Below, in pieces: positions 7,480 through 17,054 of a DNA stretch of 64,000 nt. The DNA lies in assembly GCF_018402285.1 (NCBI RefSeq), contig NZ_JAGYJH010000006.1:558847-622846 (forward strand), written 5' to 3'. This DNA comes from Hyphomonas sp. (GTDB lineage: Bacteria; Pseudomonadota; Alphaproteobacteria; Caulobacterales; Hyphomonadaceae). How positions within the stretch are numbered: position 1 is the first letter of the stretch; the number at the start of each line of letters is the position of its first letter. Made by a program: the position numbers and the translations under genes. Below the pieces are notes generated by a model that ran no database searches, was not told the origin of the DNA, and worked only from the letters and a program-made list of their open reading frames with translations.

Positions 7480-9864
7480 TCAGCTCGCGATGGCGTTCGC
7501 GGGCGTTGGCGCCGCCAGCGCCGGCGCCTCGGCCTGGTCTTCAGAAGGCATGCCGCCGGCAGCCTCGATCAGGTGCAACATCCTGTCCATCGGCTGGGGC
7601 TTGCCCACCAGGTAGCCCTGCAACTCGTCGCAGCCATGCTCGCGCAGGAAGCTTGCCTGGAACAGCGTCTCCACGCCTTCAGCCGTACACCGCAGCCCCA
7701 TCAGCTTTGCAAGGCTGAGTGTCGCCTGGGTGATCGCCCGGCTTTCGGTATCGGTCTCGATGTCCCGCACGAAGCTCTGGTCGATCTTGATCTTGTGGAA
7801 CGGGAACATCCTGAGATAGCTCAGTGAGGAATACCCTGTCCCGAAATCATCCAGCGAGATGCGCAGGCCCATGTCGCGCAGCTGGCGCAGCCGGTCGAGC
7901 GCAAAGCCGGTGTCGGCCATCAGCACCGACTCGGTGATCTCCAGTTCGATGCGTGAAGGGTCGAGCCGGTTGGCCGCCAGCGCATGCACGATCGTCGAGA
8001 CAAGGTTCGTCGAGTTCATCTGCAGCGGCGAGATATTGATCGCAACCTTGATGTGCTCCGGCAGGCGCGCCGCCTGCGCCATCGCCGAGCGGATGATCCA
8101 CTCGCCGATCGGCACGATCATCCCGTTTTCTTCTGCAATCGGAACAAATTCCGAAGGCGGGATCATGCCGAGCTTCGGATGGTTCCAGCGCACCAGCGCC
8201 TCAAAACCGACAACCTTGTGCGTCTGCGCGCTTATCTGCGGCTGGTAGACAAGATGCAGCTGGCCAAGCTCGATCGCCTGGCGCAGATCGCACTCCCCGC
8301 GCAGCCTTGCTTCGGCCCGCTCAGCCATCTCGCCCGTGAACATCGCCCACTGGCCCTTGCCCTTCCGGCGCGCGGCATGCATGGCGAGGTCTGCGTGTTT
8401 CAGCGCGGCCGGTGCATCCAGATTGCGGTCATCAAGCCGCCGGACACCAATGGAGGCTGTACAGACAATTGCCGCGCCCCAGACCGAATAAGGCTCGCTG
8501 AGATAGGCCGAGAGCCTGTCGAGGAAGTCCTCAAGCCCGTCTTTCAGCGGCCGCTCGACCGCCAGGACAAATCCGTCACTGGCGATGCGCGCGACGATGT
8601 CGGCGGGAAGGGAGCATTCGGTCAACCGGTTGGTCACCTGCCGCAGGAGCAGATCCGCCGCCTGATGACCCATCGTGTCATTGATTACCTTGAACGTATC
8701 AAGGTCGAGGCACAGAAGTGCCCGCCCGGATGCAGCCGGCAATGGCGCGGTTGCCCAGCCATCCAGCTGCGAAAGGAGGTTGGCGCGGTTGGGCAGGCCG
8801 GTCAGGTCGTCAAAATGCGCCATCTGTTCGATGCGGTCTTCGGCCTGCTTGGCCTGGGTCACGTTGGAGGCAACACCCCGGAACCCCACGAACCGGTCAT
8901 CTTCATGGACGGGCTTGCCCGTCAGCGAGACCCAGCAAGTGTCCCCGCCCGATACGCGCACCTGCAGCACCACGTCCTGAAAGGGCTCGCGCGCCTGCAT
9001 GGTCTCTTCCAGTTTCCGGCGGCTCTGCCCGCTCTGGAACAGCGAGAAGAAACTGCGCCCGGCGCTCATGAACGCCCTGGATTTTTCGTCATTGCTTCCG
9101 CTGCAGGGAACGGCCTCGATCCGGAAATCCGCGCCGGTCTGCCACAGCCAGTCAGAGGAGCTTTCGCCAAAGTCGCGCAGCAGCAGGCTGATCACCTGCG
9201 ATTGCTCGGCAAGGGCTGCTTCACTCAAGTATTGCTGGACAAACTGCCGGTGCGCCCAGCGGACCGAATAAATCAGCACAAAGACATAAACGGCTGACAG
9301 AACGCCGATCAGCTGGCTGGTCAGTCCGCCCCTCAGGAGAGCCGCGCTCACCAGGCCAATTCCGATCGGAACAATGAAACACACCGCCGCAACCGGCACG
9401 CGGGAGAGGAGAAATGTCCCGCCAAACATCATGCCGGCAGTGATGGTCAGGATGGCCATGAATTGCGCTTCGGCCGCGCCGATCGCCACCATCAGGGGCA
9501 GAGCGCCCCAGAACAGGCCGTGCAGGGTTGCGCCCTTGGCCACCGCGTCAATCTTGCGCTCAGCATAGCCAGGCGCCTGACTGTATTTCTGCCCCCGGAG
9601 GTGCTGCAGGAAGGTCAGGCCGTTGAGAAGGATCAGGCCGAAGCCCCAGAAGGCCGCCATGGGGCTCACCCCGCTGATACGCAGCTGCAGCATCACGATG
9701 GCGGTGTTGAGCAGCCCGACCAGCAGCATCACCACGATGAGATGACGAATCGAATTGACCTGCTTGGTCCTCAGGCCAGCCTGAAGCTTTTCTGGCACCG
9801 GAACCGATCTGATGAATTTCACGGCTGCCTCCAGCCGCTCATCAAGCATCTTCAAGGTGAACAT
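7480..9864 (-). CDS. Membrane-anchored PAS-GGDEF(degenerate)-EAL protein, probable c-di-GMP phosphodiesterase
   Basis: A 794-residue protein. About six hydrophobic segments occupy residues 40-210, then a PAS-like domain (about 225-330, ending GFRGVASNVTQ), a GGDEF domain and an EAL domain. The GGDEF signature is replaced by ASDGF near residue 428, so cyclase activity is unlikely; the domain may bind GTP as a regulator. The EAL domain keeps FEALVRWNHP, NISPLQ, ELEITES, DDFGTGYSS and the KIDQSFV lysine, so c-di-GMP hydrolysis is expected. It lies upstream of a diguanylate cyclase gene on the same strand 168 bases away, a pairing that suggests a local c-di-GMP circuit. Confidence 0.9.
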   Translation of the reverse strand: MFTLKMLDERLEAAVKFIRSVPVPEKLQAGLRTKQVNSIRHLIVVMLLVGLLNTAIVMLQLRISGVSPMAAFWGFGLILLNGLTFLQHLRGQKYSQAPGYAERKIDAVAKGATLHGLFWGALPLMVAIGAAEAQFMAILTITAGMMFGGTFLLSRVPVAAVCFIVPIGIGLVSAALLRGGLTSQLIGVLSAVYVFVLIYSVRWAHRQFVQQYLSEAALAEQSQVISLLLRDFGESSSDWLWQTGADFRIEAVPCSGSNDEKSRAFMSAGRSFFSLFQSGQSRRKLEETMQAREPFQDVVLQVRVSGGDTCWVSLTGKPVHEDDRFVGFRGVASNVTQAKQAEDRIEQMAHFDDLTGLPNRANLLSQLDGWATAPLPAASGRALLCLDLDTFKVINDTMGHQAADLLLRQVTNRLTECSLPADIVARIASDGFVLAVERPLKDGLEDFLDRLSAYLSEPYSVWGAAIVCTASIGVRRLDDRNLDAPAALKHADLAMHAARRKGKGQWAMFTGEMAERAEARLRGECDLRQAIELGQLHLVYQPQISAQTHKVVGFEALVRWNHPKLGMIPPSEFVPIAEENGMIVPIGEWIIRSAMAQAARLPEHIKVAINISPLQMNSTNLVSTIVHALAANRLDPSRIELEITESVLMADTGFALDRLRQLRDMGLRISLDDFGTGYSSLSYLRMFPFHKIKIDQSFVRDIETDTESRAITQATLSLAKLMGLRCTAEGVETLFQASFLREHGCDELQGYLVGKPQPMDRMLHLIEAAGGMPSEDQAEAPALAAPTPANAIAS

Positions 9865-10032
9865 TTGCCGGTCTCACAAGGCTTTTTCGTTGCCTTCAGG
9901 ACTACGCGCATTGCGTTAATTTCAAGGTTAGGCGGTGGCGGAAATTTTCGCGATCGCCCTGCCGTCAGCAAAAAAAGGTTGCACGCTCAGGGTTAACACG
10001 CAGGCGTGCTGGCCTGCTGCCGCGCGGACGTT

Positions 10033-11112
10033 TCAGCCGATGCCTGGCGCGCAGACGCGGTTGCGCCCCTTGCCCTTGGCATCATAAAGGCTCGCATCGG
10101 CTTTCTGCAGCACCTCGCGCGCGGTCATTCCGGGTACAAACTTTGCCACCCCGAACGAGGCGGTCACCATTGGCAGGGGCGCAGCGCCCGCTTCGGCTTG
10201 GTGCACCGTCTTGCTCAGCATGTGCTTGATGCTGACGAGCCGGTTATAAGCCGTCATCAGGTCACTGCCGGGGAAGATGATCGCAAATTCCTCACCGCCA
10301 TAGCGCGCCACCATGCGCGGCTCGTCGGCGCTTGCCGAGATCAGCCGGGCAAAATTCTGCAGCACGATATCCCCGGCCTGGTGGCCATGGGTATCATTGA
10401 GCGCCTTGAAGTGATCAAGGTCGGCCATCGCCACGCACAGCGGCTCGCGCGTGCGGGTGGCGTGTTCCATCACTTCCTGGAGCGTCTTGTCGAAGGCGCG
10501 GCGGTTGGGAATGGAGGTCAGCGGATCGCGCAGGCTCTGCGTGCGCACCTCGTCCAGCTGCTCGCTCAGGGTCGTGATCAGGCCCTGCGAGCGGGCAAGG
10601 CCCTGGTTGAGTTCCAGCGTCACCGCGCTCATGCGGCGGTTTTCGGCAATCAGGCCCGAAACGAGGCTCGAGAGCTCTTCCGGGGAAGAGGCTTTCGGCA
10701 AGGTCGTCTCAAGCGTCGAGAGCGTGTCGGTGAAGCTTGTATTCTGCTGCAGGCTCGACCCGATCACGGAGAGCACTTCCTCGATCTCGTCGCCGATGGC
10801 CTGGCTGATGTCATGGGTGGCAAACACCGTCTGCTCCTGGGCAAGATATGCCTGGAAGAGCAGCTCGATGTCATAGGACGAAATTGCGTCCTGCCCGAGC
10901 AGCAGCTCGTCAATCTCGGCCACAAGGCCTGCGTCGGCCTTGGTCGAATAGGCAAACCAAACCGCATACGCATTGGGATAGGGCGCGGTCTTGTACTTCT
11001 CGCTGAGCTGGAACACGCGCACGGCGGCCTTGCACGCTTCCCGGAAATCGAGCTGCGCCCGCTGTTCGGAAGGGGTGGCCGGGGAGGCTCTTTCAATCAG
11101 TTGCGCGCCCAT
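10033..11112 (-). CDS. Diguanylate cyclase (GGDEF domain), cytoplasmic
   Basis: A 359-residue protein starting at the ATG at 11110-11112, with GGAG five bases upstream. A longer frame to 11448 runs through noncoding-looking sequence. Residues 1-180 form a helical N-terminal region of unknown type with a Tyr/Ala-rich start (AYAVWFAYSTKAD). The GGDEF domain follows: DPLTSIPNRRAFD, ADLDHFKALNDTHGHQAGD and YGGEEF, a fully active signature. There is no membrane segment, so it makes c-di-GMP in the cytoplasm; the helical N-terminus may mediate dimerisation or localisation as in other alphaproteobacterial cyclases. Confidence 0.9.
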   Translation of the reverse strand: MGAQLIERASPATPSEQRAQLDFREACKAAVRVFQLSEKYKTAPYPNAYAVWFAYSTKADAGLVAEIDELLLGQDAISSYDIELLFQAYLAQEQTVFATHDISQAIGDEIEEVLSVIGSSLQQNTSFTDTLSTLETTLPKASSPEELSSLVSGLIAENRRMSAVTLELNQGLARSQGLITTLSEQLDEVRTQSLRDPLTSIPNRRAFDKTLQEVMEHATRTREPLCVAMADLDHFKALNDTHGHQAGDIVLQNFARLISASADEPRMVARYGGEEFAIIFPGSDLMTAYNRLVSIKHMLSKTVHQAEAGAAPLPMVTASFGVAKFVPGMTAREVLQKADASLYDAKGKGRNRVCAPGIG

Positions 11113-11446
11113 GGGGGCTCCATTCAAGATATCTTGTTTGAGAAACCTAGCAAAAGAGGGTTTGAGTAGGGTTAATACCGGATGACGTGTTTTTTTTACG
11201 ATCGCGGCGCGCCATACACCCGCGATCTGCCCTGACCTGGCCTGACCTGGCCAGATCAGGCATCTTTTTGGCGCACAAATGCTGCTGGAGTTCTTGGGCT
11301 TCCTGTAAGAGGTTTTGCGGACCTTTCCGAAATGACAGCCAGAGGCCTGCTTCCCCGGGCCGGCCGCTCCGACCGTTCCGCCCGCCCGTGCTTCCCCGGC
11401 CTTCGCAATCACGCTAGCATCCCCAAAACGCCGGGGAGGCACCGCC
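11113..11446. other. Intergenic region with a hairpin followed by a T-run
   Basis: This gap of 334 bases separates the divergent cyclase and nnrU-like genes, so it should hold both promoters. It contains two tandem copies of CCTGACCTGG (11231-11250). The second forms a near-perfect 10-bp hairpin with CCAGATCAGG (one mismatch), followed within five bases by TTTTT at 11265-11269 on the plus strand. No plus-strand gene precedes it, so it could end a short transcript or be chance. No protein-coding gene is seen. Confidence 0.4.
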
Positions 11447-12028
11447 ATGACCTATCTTATCCTGGGGCTCATCATCTTCTTCGGAGCCCACCTGTTCTCC
11501 ACCTTCCGCAGCCGCGCGCCGGGCAGGGATATACGCCAGAAGCTTGGAGAAGGCCCCTATATGGGCCTCTACAGCCTCGTCTCGCTGGCCGGCTTTGTCC
11601 TGATCGTCTGGGGCTTCGGCGCCGCCCGGCCCGCGCCGGTCCTCTACACCCCGCCCCCGGGCCTTGCCCATCTCAACCTCGTCCTGATGCTCCCGGCGAT
11701 GATCCTGCTGGTGGCGGCCTATATGCCCACCGGCCGCATCAAGAAGGCAGCCAAGCACCCCATGCTGCTCGCGGTGAAGATCTGGGCGTTTGGTCACCTT
11801 CTGGCCAATGGCGAGCTCAACTCCGTCCTCCTTTTCGGCAGCTTCCTCGCCTATGGCGTGATTGACCGGATCGCCCTGAAAAGGCGCGGCAATATCGGCC
11901 CGGGCCCGGACGCGCCCGTTTCGGCCATGGGCGACATCGCCGCCGTGGTGATCGGGGCAGGGGTCTACGCGGCCATCCTTCTCTGGCTCCACCCGATCCT
12001 CTTTGGTATGCCCGCCCTGCCGGGCTGA
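11447..12028 (+). CDS. NnrU family membrane protein
   Basis: A 193-residue integral membrane protein with about five to six hydrophobic helices. It starts at an ATG after GGGGAGGCACCGCC. The motifs GAHLFSTF near the N-terminus, LGEGPYMGLYSLVSLAGFVLIVWG and KHPMLLAVKIWAFGHLLANGE match the NnrU family, first described near denitrification genes but widespread and also related to isoprene-type cyclase folds. No denitrification gene is visible here, so a specific role in nitric oxide metabolism should not be assumed. It converges with a small membrane-protein gene ten bases away. Confidence 0.85.
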   Translation: MTYLILGLIIFFGAHLFSTFRSRAPGRDIRQKLGEGPYMGLYSLVSLAGFVLIVWGFGAARPAPVLYTPPPGLAHLNLVLMLPAMILLVAAYMPTGRIKKAAKHPMLLAVKIWAFGHLLANGELNSVLLFGSFLAYGVIDRIALKRRGNIGPGPDAPVSAMGDIAAVVIGAGVYAAILLWLHPILFGMPALPG

Positions 12029-12038
12029 CCTGAAACCC

Positions 12039-12437
12039 TCAGGCCCGGCGGCTGCGTTTCCCCAGGATCGGGGCAAGTGCCATGATCGCCAGTCCATAGG
12101 GAAAAAGGGCCCCCTGCATGAGGTCGTAATGGGCGAGGTATTCGGGCACTGTCTGCCCGATGACGCCCAGAGCCAGCGTGCTTTCCAGCAGGACCAGAAC
12201 AGCCACCCCGCCAGGGCCGAGCAGGATCCCGGGCGGGGAAGCCCGCCGGCCGGCCCACAGGCCGAGCGCCGCGACGAGGCCTGTCACGAGCGGAAACTCG
12301 ATCAAATGCCCCGCCCGCTCGCCGAACGCCGGAATGAGAACAAGTTCACGCAGCATGCCCAGCAGGAAACCGATCGCAAACGCGCCGGCGCCATAGGCAA
12401 CCGGCCATAGAAACAGGGGCGCAATACGAGCCTTCAT
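12039..12437 (-). CDS. Small membrane protein of unknown function
   Basis: A 132-residue protein read from the ATG at 12435-12437, which has GGGAAG upstream. An in-frame ATG 12 codons earlier lacks a ribosome site. Four hydrophobic helices are predicted at about 9-28, 38-58, 69-90 and 105-122, ending in a basic tail (GKRSRRA). I do not recognise the family. It is divergent from panB with about 57 bases between the starts. The pattern [21 protein letters not shown] between helices one and two is the most distinctive stretch. Confidence 0.7.
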   Translation of the reverse strand: MKARIAPLFLWPVAYGAGAFAIGFLLGMLRELVLIPAFGERAGHLIEFPLVTGLVAALGLWAGRRASPPGILLGPGGVAVLVLLESTLALGVIGQTVPEYLAHYDLMQGALFPYGLAIMALAPILGKRSRRA

Positions 12438-12494
12438 GCCGGGCTTCCCGTTGTTTTCTTGCGGCAGCGCCATTCAGCCGCTATCGCAGGCGCC

Positions 12495-13322
12495 ATGTCA
12501 AAACAAACCCGGACCGCCCGCAAGACCGTCAAGGACATCGCCGCCGCAAAAGGGGCCACGCCACTTGTCATGTTGACGGCGTATGACGCCCCGACCGCCG
12601 CGATCCTTGATCCCCATTGTGACCTTCTCCTCGTGGGCGACAGCCTGGGCATGGTGGTCCATGGCCTGCCCTCCACCGTTGGCGTGACGATGGAAATGAT
12701 GATCCTCCACGGCCAGGCGGTCATGCGCGGTTCGTCCCAGGCCATGGTCGTCGTCGACATGCCCTTCGGTTCCTATGAAACCAATGCCGATCAGGCCTTC
12801 CTGAACGCGGCGCGGATCATGAAGGAAACCGGCTGCCAGGCGATCAAGATCGAAAGCGGCGCCTATGCCGCCGGCCAGATCGCCCACCTCGTCGAGCGTG
12901 GCATCCCGGTCATGGGCCATATCGGCCTGCGCCCGCAGGCGATCAATGTCGATGGCGGCTTCCGCGCCAAGGGCCGCACCGAAGATGAACGCGAGCGCGT
13001 CCTCGCCGAAGCGCGCGCCGCGGCGGATGCAGGCGCCTTCTGCATCGTGATCGAAGGCGTCGCTGAAGATCTCGCCGCCGCCATCACCGCAGAGGTCAGC
13101 TGCCCGACCATCGGGATCGGCGCCTCGGCGTCCTGTGATGGCCAGGTTCTGGTCACCCAGGACATGCTCGGCCTCTTTGACTGGACGCCCAAATTCGTCC
13201 GGCGCTATGCCGATCTGCGTGAGGCCATCGATATGGCCGCCGCAGAATACGCCGCTGACGTGCGCGCCCGGCGCTTCCCGGGCACGGCTGAAACCTACAG
13301 CCTGCGAAAACAAGGGTCTTAA
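12495..13322 (+). CDS. panB: 3-methyl-2-oxobutanoate hydroxymethyltransferase
   Basis: A 275-residue enzyme of pantothenate (CoA) biosynthesis that transfers a hydroxymethyl group from methylene-tetrahydrofolate to 2-oxoisovalerate, giving ketopantoate. A (beta/alpha)8 barrel is evident from [52 protein letters not shown] and PTIGIGAS, with metal-binding Asp residues in GDS and DMPFG. The start at 12495 gives the family's usual length; the frame could extend 12 codons upstream. The product acts in the cytoplasm; panC is not in the window. Confidence 0.96.
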   Translation: MSKQTRTARKTVKDIAAAKGATPLVMLTAYDAPTAAILDPHCDLLLVGDSLGMVVHGLPSTVGVTMEMMILHGQAVMRGSSQAMVVVDMPFGSYETNADQAFLNAARIMKETGCQAIKIESGAYAAGQIAHLVERGIPVMGHIGLRPQAINVDGGFRAKGRTEDERERVLAEARAAADAGAFCIVIEGVAEDLAAAITAEVSCPTIGIGASASCDGQVLVTQDMLGLFDWTPKFVRRYADLREAIDMAAAEYAADVRARRFPGTAETYSLRKQGS

Positions 13323-13401
13323 CAGCGCTGATCCGTTGCAGGCCTGCCCTCGGCCGTCTAGGTTCGCGCCCGAGTCCCCAAACCCCCGCCGGAGCGCCAG
13401 C

Positions 13402-14118
13402 GTGAGCGACATTTTCACTGAAGTTGATGAAGGCATCCGCCAGGAAAAACTGGAGGGGCTCTGGAAAAAGTGGCGCCCCTTTGTCTATGGCGGTGTTGCG
13501 GCCCTGATTATCGGCGTCGCCGTCAATGAATTCGTGCTCAAGCCCCAGGCCGAAGCGCGCCGCGAAGCCCGCGCCCTGGCGCTGGAAACCGGCATCCGCG
13601 CGCTCGAAGACGCCGACTATGCGGGGGCCGAAGAAGCCTTCACCAGGATCATGAACGATGATCCAAGGCTTGCCCCCCTGGCTGCCCATTTCCTTGCCCA
13701 GACGAAGTTTGAAGGCGGCGGAGACGCCGCCGCCGCCGCCGAGCTGCTCGCCTCCGTCGGCGGCATCGAAGGCGGCCCGTATGAGCGTCTGGCGCTGCTC
13801 AAATCGGCCTATTTCAAAGCCGACACGATGACGCTTGAGGAACTTGAACTTACGCTCGGCAGCCTCGCCGACGACGAAAGCACGCTTGGCGCGCTGTCGC
13901 GCGAGCTGATCGGGGCCAAGGCGTTCGAAGCCGGCGATCTTGCCCGCGCGCGCACGATCTACAACCGCCTGCGGTTTGATGCCTATGCCCCTCAGGGACT
14001 GGTCCAGCGAGCCGATATCGCGCTCGCCGCGATCCCGGTTCCGCCGGAAACAGAAGAAGCAACAGAGGCCGCGCCCGCCGAGGCGGCGCCGGCCGAGCCG
14101 CAGGAGACCGGCCAATGA
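13402..14118 (+). CDS. Tetratricopeptide-like membrane protein upstream of bamB (YfgM-type)
   Basis: A 238-residue protein read from a GTG at 13402 with GGAG seven bases upstream. It opens with a short cytoplasmic segment containing RQEKLEGLWKKWRPF, then one transmembrane helix (YGGVAALIIGVAV) and a periplasmic helical domain with TPR-like spacing (YAGAEEAFTRIM, AFEAGDLARARTIYN), ending in a Glu/Ala/Pro-rich tail. This is the TPR_21/YfgM arrangement. Its stop overlaps the bamB start by four bases (ATGA), so the two are coupled. A role with BamB or the Sec/chaperone machinery at the inner membrane is likely. Confidence 0.85.
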   Translation: MSDIFTEVDEGIRQEKLEGLWKKWRPFVYGGVAALIIGVAVNEFVLKPQAEARREARALALETGIRALEDADYAGAEEAFTRIMNDDPRLAPLAAHFLAQTKFEGGGDAAAAAELLASVGGIEGGPYERLALLKSAYFKADTMTLEELELTLGSLADDESTLGALSRELIGAKAFEAGDLARARTIYNRLRFDAYAPQGLVQRADIALAAIPVPPETEEATEAAPAEAAPAEPQETGQ

Positions 14119-15464
14119 AGTTTGCCCGCACCATTCTACTGACAAGCGCGCTTGCTGCCGCGCTCGCCCTGTCGGGCTGCAACAGCCTGCCGAGATTTGG
14201 CGGCAACAGCGCCGCCGAAAAGGAAGCAGAAGACAAGGCCGGCCGTCTGGCAATGGTGCTGGACGAGGAACGGGTGGCGCCTGAACCGGGTCTGGCAGGC
14301 GTTGCGATCGAGCTGCCGCCCGCCGTGGCGGTTGAAGCCTGGCCCGAAGCAGGTGGCAGCGCTTCGAAAGTCGCCGGCCATGTCATCGCGGCGCCCGAAC
14401 TCAAGATCGACTGGCGCCGCTCCGCCGGCAAGGGCTCGACCCGCAAGGCGGCCCTGACCGCAACGCCGGTAACCGACGGCAACCTGATCTTCGTCCTCGA
14501 TTCCCTCCAGACCGTCCGTGCCATGCGCCTGTCCGATGGCGGCGCCGTCTGGACCGAAAAACTCGAAGGCCTCTCCCGCCGGGACAAAGGCGCTGTCGGC
14601 GGCGGCATCGCCGTTTCCGGCGATACGGTCATCGTCGCCAGCGGCTATGGCTATGTCGCGGCCCTCGACAAGGCATCGGGCGACCAGAAATGGCAGCGCG
14701 CCCTCGGCGCCCCGATGACCGGTTCGCCCACGGTTGCCGACGGCCGTATCTTTGTCAGCTCCAACAATAACGAGATTTTCGCCCTTGACCTTGCCACCGG
14801 CCAGACGCTCTGGAGCGATCAGGCCATCTCCGAAACCGCCCGGGTCCTTGGCAGCACCAGTGCTGCGGCCGTCGAGGAATTCGTGATCGCGCCGTTCTCG
14901 TCGGGGGAAATCATCGCCTATCTCGCCTCCAACGGCCGCCGTCTCTGGACCGACGCCATCCAGCAGGCAGGGGGCTTTACGCCGATTTCCGAGATCAACG
15001 ACATCGGCTCGCGGCCCGTTCTGGGCGCAGGGCTGGTCTTCGCCTCCAACCAGTCGGGTGCCACCGTCGCCATTGACGGGCGCACCGGCAACCGCATCTG
15101 GGGCAAGGCCGTCGGCTCGACCCGCGCGCCCGCGCTCGCCGGCCGCTACCTCTTCGTCATCGGCCTCAATGGCGAACTCGCCTGTCTCGATGCCCAGACT
15201 GGCGACGCCTTCTGGGTGAGCGATCTGCCGCAGTTCAGGAATGAAGAGAAAAAGAAGAACCGGATCAGCTACACATCCCCGATTGTGGCCTCAGACCGGG
15301 TGATCACTGTGTCTTCTGAGGGGGAAATGCTTGCTTTCTCAACCCAGACGGGGCAGCAGACCGCTTCGCTGAAACTTGGCGATACGGTGTATCTTGAGCC
15401 CATCGTGGCGCAGGGTAAGCTTTACGTCCTGACGGACGAGGCGCGCCTGATCGCCATCAGATAA
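14115..15464 (+). CDS. bamB: Outer membrane protein assembly factor BamB, beta-propeller lipoprotein
   Basis: A 449-residue lipoprotein with a signal peptide ending LALSGC. The mature part is a PQQ-like beta-propeller with repeated blades containing a Trp near each end, for example GGAVWTEKLEG, SGDQKWQRALGAP, TGQTLWSD, NGRRLWTD and TGNRIWGK, plus closing SxDGxVxA-like strands. BamB is part of the BAM complex that inserts beta-barrel proteins in the outer membrane. It is coupled to the upstream TPR gene by overlap and followed by der, the common proteobacterial yfgM-bamB-der order. Confidence 0.93.
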   Translation: MKFARTILLTSALAAALALSGCNSLPRFGGNSAAEKEAEDKAGRLAMVLDEERVAPEPGLAGVAIELPPAVAVEAWPEAGGSASKVAGHVIAAPELKIDWRRSAGKGSTRKAALTATPVTDGNLIFVLDSLQTVRAMRLSDGGAVWTEKLEGLSRRDKGAVGGGIAVSGDTVIVASGYGYVAALDKASGDQKWQRALGAPMTGSPTVADGRIFVSSNNNEIFALDLATGQTLWSDQAISETARVLGSTSAAAVEEFVIAPFSSGEIIAYLASNGRRLWTDAIQQAGGFTPISEINDIGSRPVLGAGLVFASNQSGATVAIDGRTGNRIWGKAVGSTRAPALAGRYLFVIGLNGELACLDAQTGDAFWVSDLPQFRNEEKKKNRISYTSPIVASDRVITVSSEGEMLAFSTQTGQQTASLKLGDTVYLEPIVAQGKLYVLTDEARLIAIR

Positions 15465-15515
15465 TCCGGCCGGGGGCGCGCCTTCCGGCTTTGCACGCTG
15501 CGGAGGGCGCCAGCC

Positions 15516-17042
15516 TTGCCATTGAAGCTCGCCATCGTCGGCCGGCCGAATGTCGGTAAATCGACGCTTTTCAACCGCTTGGTTGGAAAGAAGATCGCTC
15601 TGGTCGATGATCAGCCCGGCGTGACCCGCGACCGCAAGACCGCTGAGGGGCGTCTGGCCTCCCTGCCGCTGTCCCTGATCGACACGGCCGGTTTCGACAA
15701 TGTGAAGGATGACAGCCTGGAAGCGCGCATGCGCGCCCAGACCGAAGCGGCGATTGCCGAGGCAGACCTCGTTCTCTTCCTCGTCGATGCCCGGGTTGGC
15801 GTGACCCCGGAAGACGAAACCTTTGCCACCCTGCTGCGCAAGGCAAACCTTCCCGTCGTACTCGCCGCCAACAAGGCCGAAGGCCGCGCCGGAGAAGCAG
15901 GCGTGTTCGATGCGTTCAGCCTCGGATTTGGCGAACCTGTCGGCCTCTCTGCCGAGCATGGCGAAGGGATGGCAGAGCTTTACGAAGCCATCCGCAACGT
16001 CCTCGGTCCGGAAGCCTTCGAGCGGGCCCTCGAAGAAGCCGAGCCCGATTATGAGCGCGGCGCCGGAGAAGACATTCTCGACAAGCTCGCCCATATCGAC
16101 ATCGAAGACACGACCCTTTCCGATGACGACCTTGTCGCCGCCATCGAAGCGGCCGATGTCGATGCCCCGGCCGCCCCTGTGCAGGCAGACCGCCCGATCC
16201 GTCTGGCCATCGTCGGCCGCCCGAATGCGGGCAAGTCCACGCTCATCAACCAGCTGCTCCAGTCCGAGCGCCTGCTGACGGGGCCTGAAGCCGGGATCAC
16301 CCGCGATTCCATTACCATCGACTGGGAATGGGAAGGCCGCCAGATCCGCCTCGTGGATACCGCCGGCCTGCGCCGCAAGTCCAGGGTCCAGGAGCGGCTC
16401 GAGCGTATGTCGACCGCCGAGACCATCCGTTCCCTGAAATATGCCGACATCGTTGCGCTCGTCATGGACGCGCATGAAGCGATGGAGAAACAGGACCTGC
16501 AGATCGCCGACCTCGCCCTGCGCGAAGGCCGGGGCATCGTCCTCGTCATCTCCAAATGGGATACCGTTCAGGACACCGACGGGGCCGCGCGCCATATCCG
16601 CGACCTTGCCAACCGCCTGATGCCGAATGCGGGCGGGGCGCCGGTCGTGTTCCTCTCCGGCCTGACGGGCCGCAACATCGACAAGCTGATGCCCGCCGTC
16701 GTCAAGGTCTACAAGGACTGGACCGCCCGGGCCAAGACCGGCGACCTCAACCGCTGGCTGCGCCACACCGTCGAGCATCACCCGCCGCCAAGCGTGCAGG
16801 GCAAGCGGATCAAGCCGCGCTACATGGCGCAGATGAAGGCCCGCCCGCCGACATTTGTCCTGATCGCCTCGCGCGGGGACCAGATGCCGGAAGGCTACAA
16901 GCGCTACCTCATCAACGGGATCCGCGAAGCCTTTGACATGCACGGCGTGCCCATCCGCCTGTTCGTTCGGCAGGGCAAGAACCCCTATGCCGGCAAGGTC
17001 GGCGCAGACGGGCCGCCGCGCCACAAGCGCCGCAACGATTGA
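15516..17042 (+). CDS. der: Ribosome biogenesis GTPase Der (EngA)
   Basis: A 508-residue protein with two GTPase domains in tandem. The first has GRPNVGKST, DTAGF and NKAEG. The second (from about residue 227) has GRPNAGKST, DTAGLRRK and SKWD. A C-terminal KH-like domain contains NRWLRHTVEHHPPPS and RYMAQMKARPP. It acts in 50S ribosomal subunit assembly. Translation begins at TTG 15516, since no in-frame ATG or GTG fits the conserved N-terminus; GGAGGG lies about ten bases upstream. It probably belongs to the bamB transcription unit. Confidence 0.95.
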   Translation: MPLKLAIVGRPNVGKSTLFNRLVGKKIALVDDQPGVTRDRKTAEGRLASLPLSLIDTAGFDNVKDDSLEARMRAQTEAAIAEADLVLFLVDARVGVTPEDETFATLLRKANLPVVLAANKAEGRAGEAGVFDAFSLGFGEPVGLSAEHGEGMAELYEAIRNVLGPEAFERALEEAEPDYERGAGEDILDKLAHIDIEDTTLSDDDLVAAIEAADVDAPAAPVQADRPIRLAIVGRPNAGKSTLINQLLQSERLLTGPEAGITRDSITIDWEWEGRQIRLVDTAGLRRKSRVQERLERMSTAETIRSLKYADIVALVMDAHEAMEKQDLQIADLALREGRGIVLVISKWDTVQDTDGAARHIRDLANRLMPNAGGAPVVFLSGLTGRNIDKLMPAVVKVYKDWTARAKTGDLNRWLRHTVEHHPPPSVQGKRIKPRYMAQMKARPPTFVLIASRGDQMPEGYKRYLINGIREAFDMHGVPIRLFVRQGKNPYAGKVGADGPPRHKRRND

Positions 17043-17054
17043 TCCGGAGGCAGA

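Noticed and set aside
7984-9297. 437-codon frame antisense to the EAL-domain gene
   Set aside because: Arg/His-rich shadow product; the minus-strand EAL protein is clear.
15339-17024. 561-codon frame antisense to der
   Set aside because: Shadow of a GC-rich conserved gene; der is unmistakable on the plus strand.
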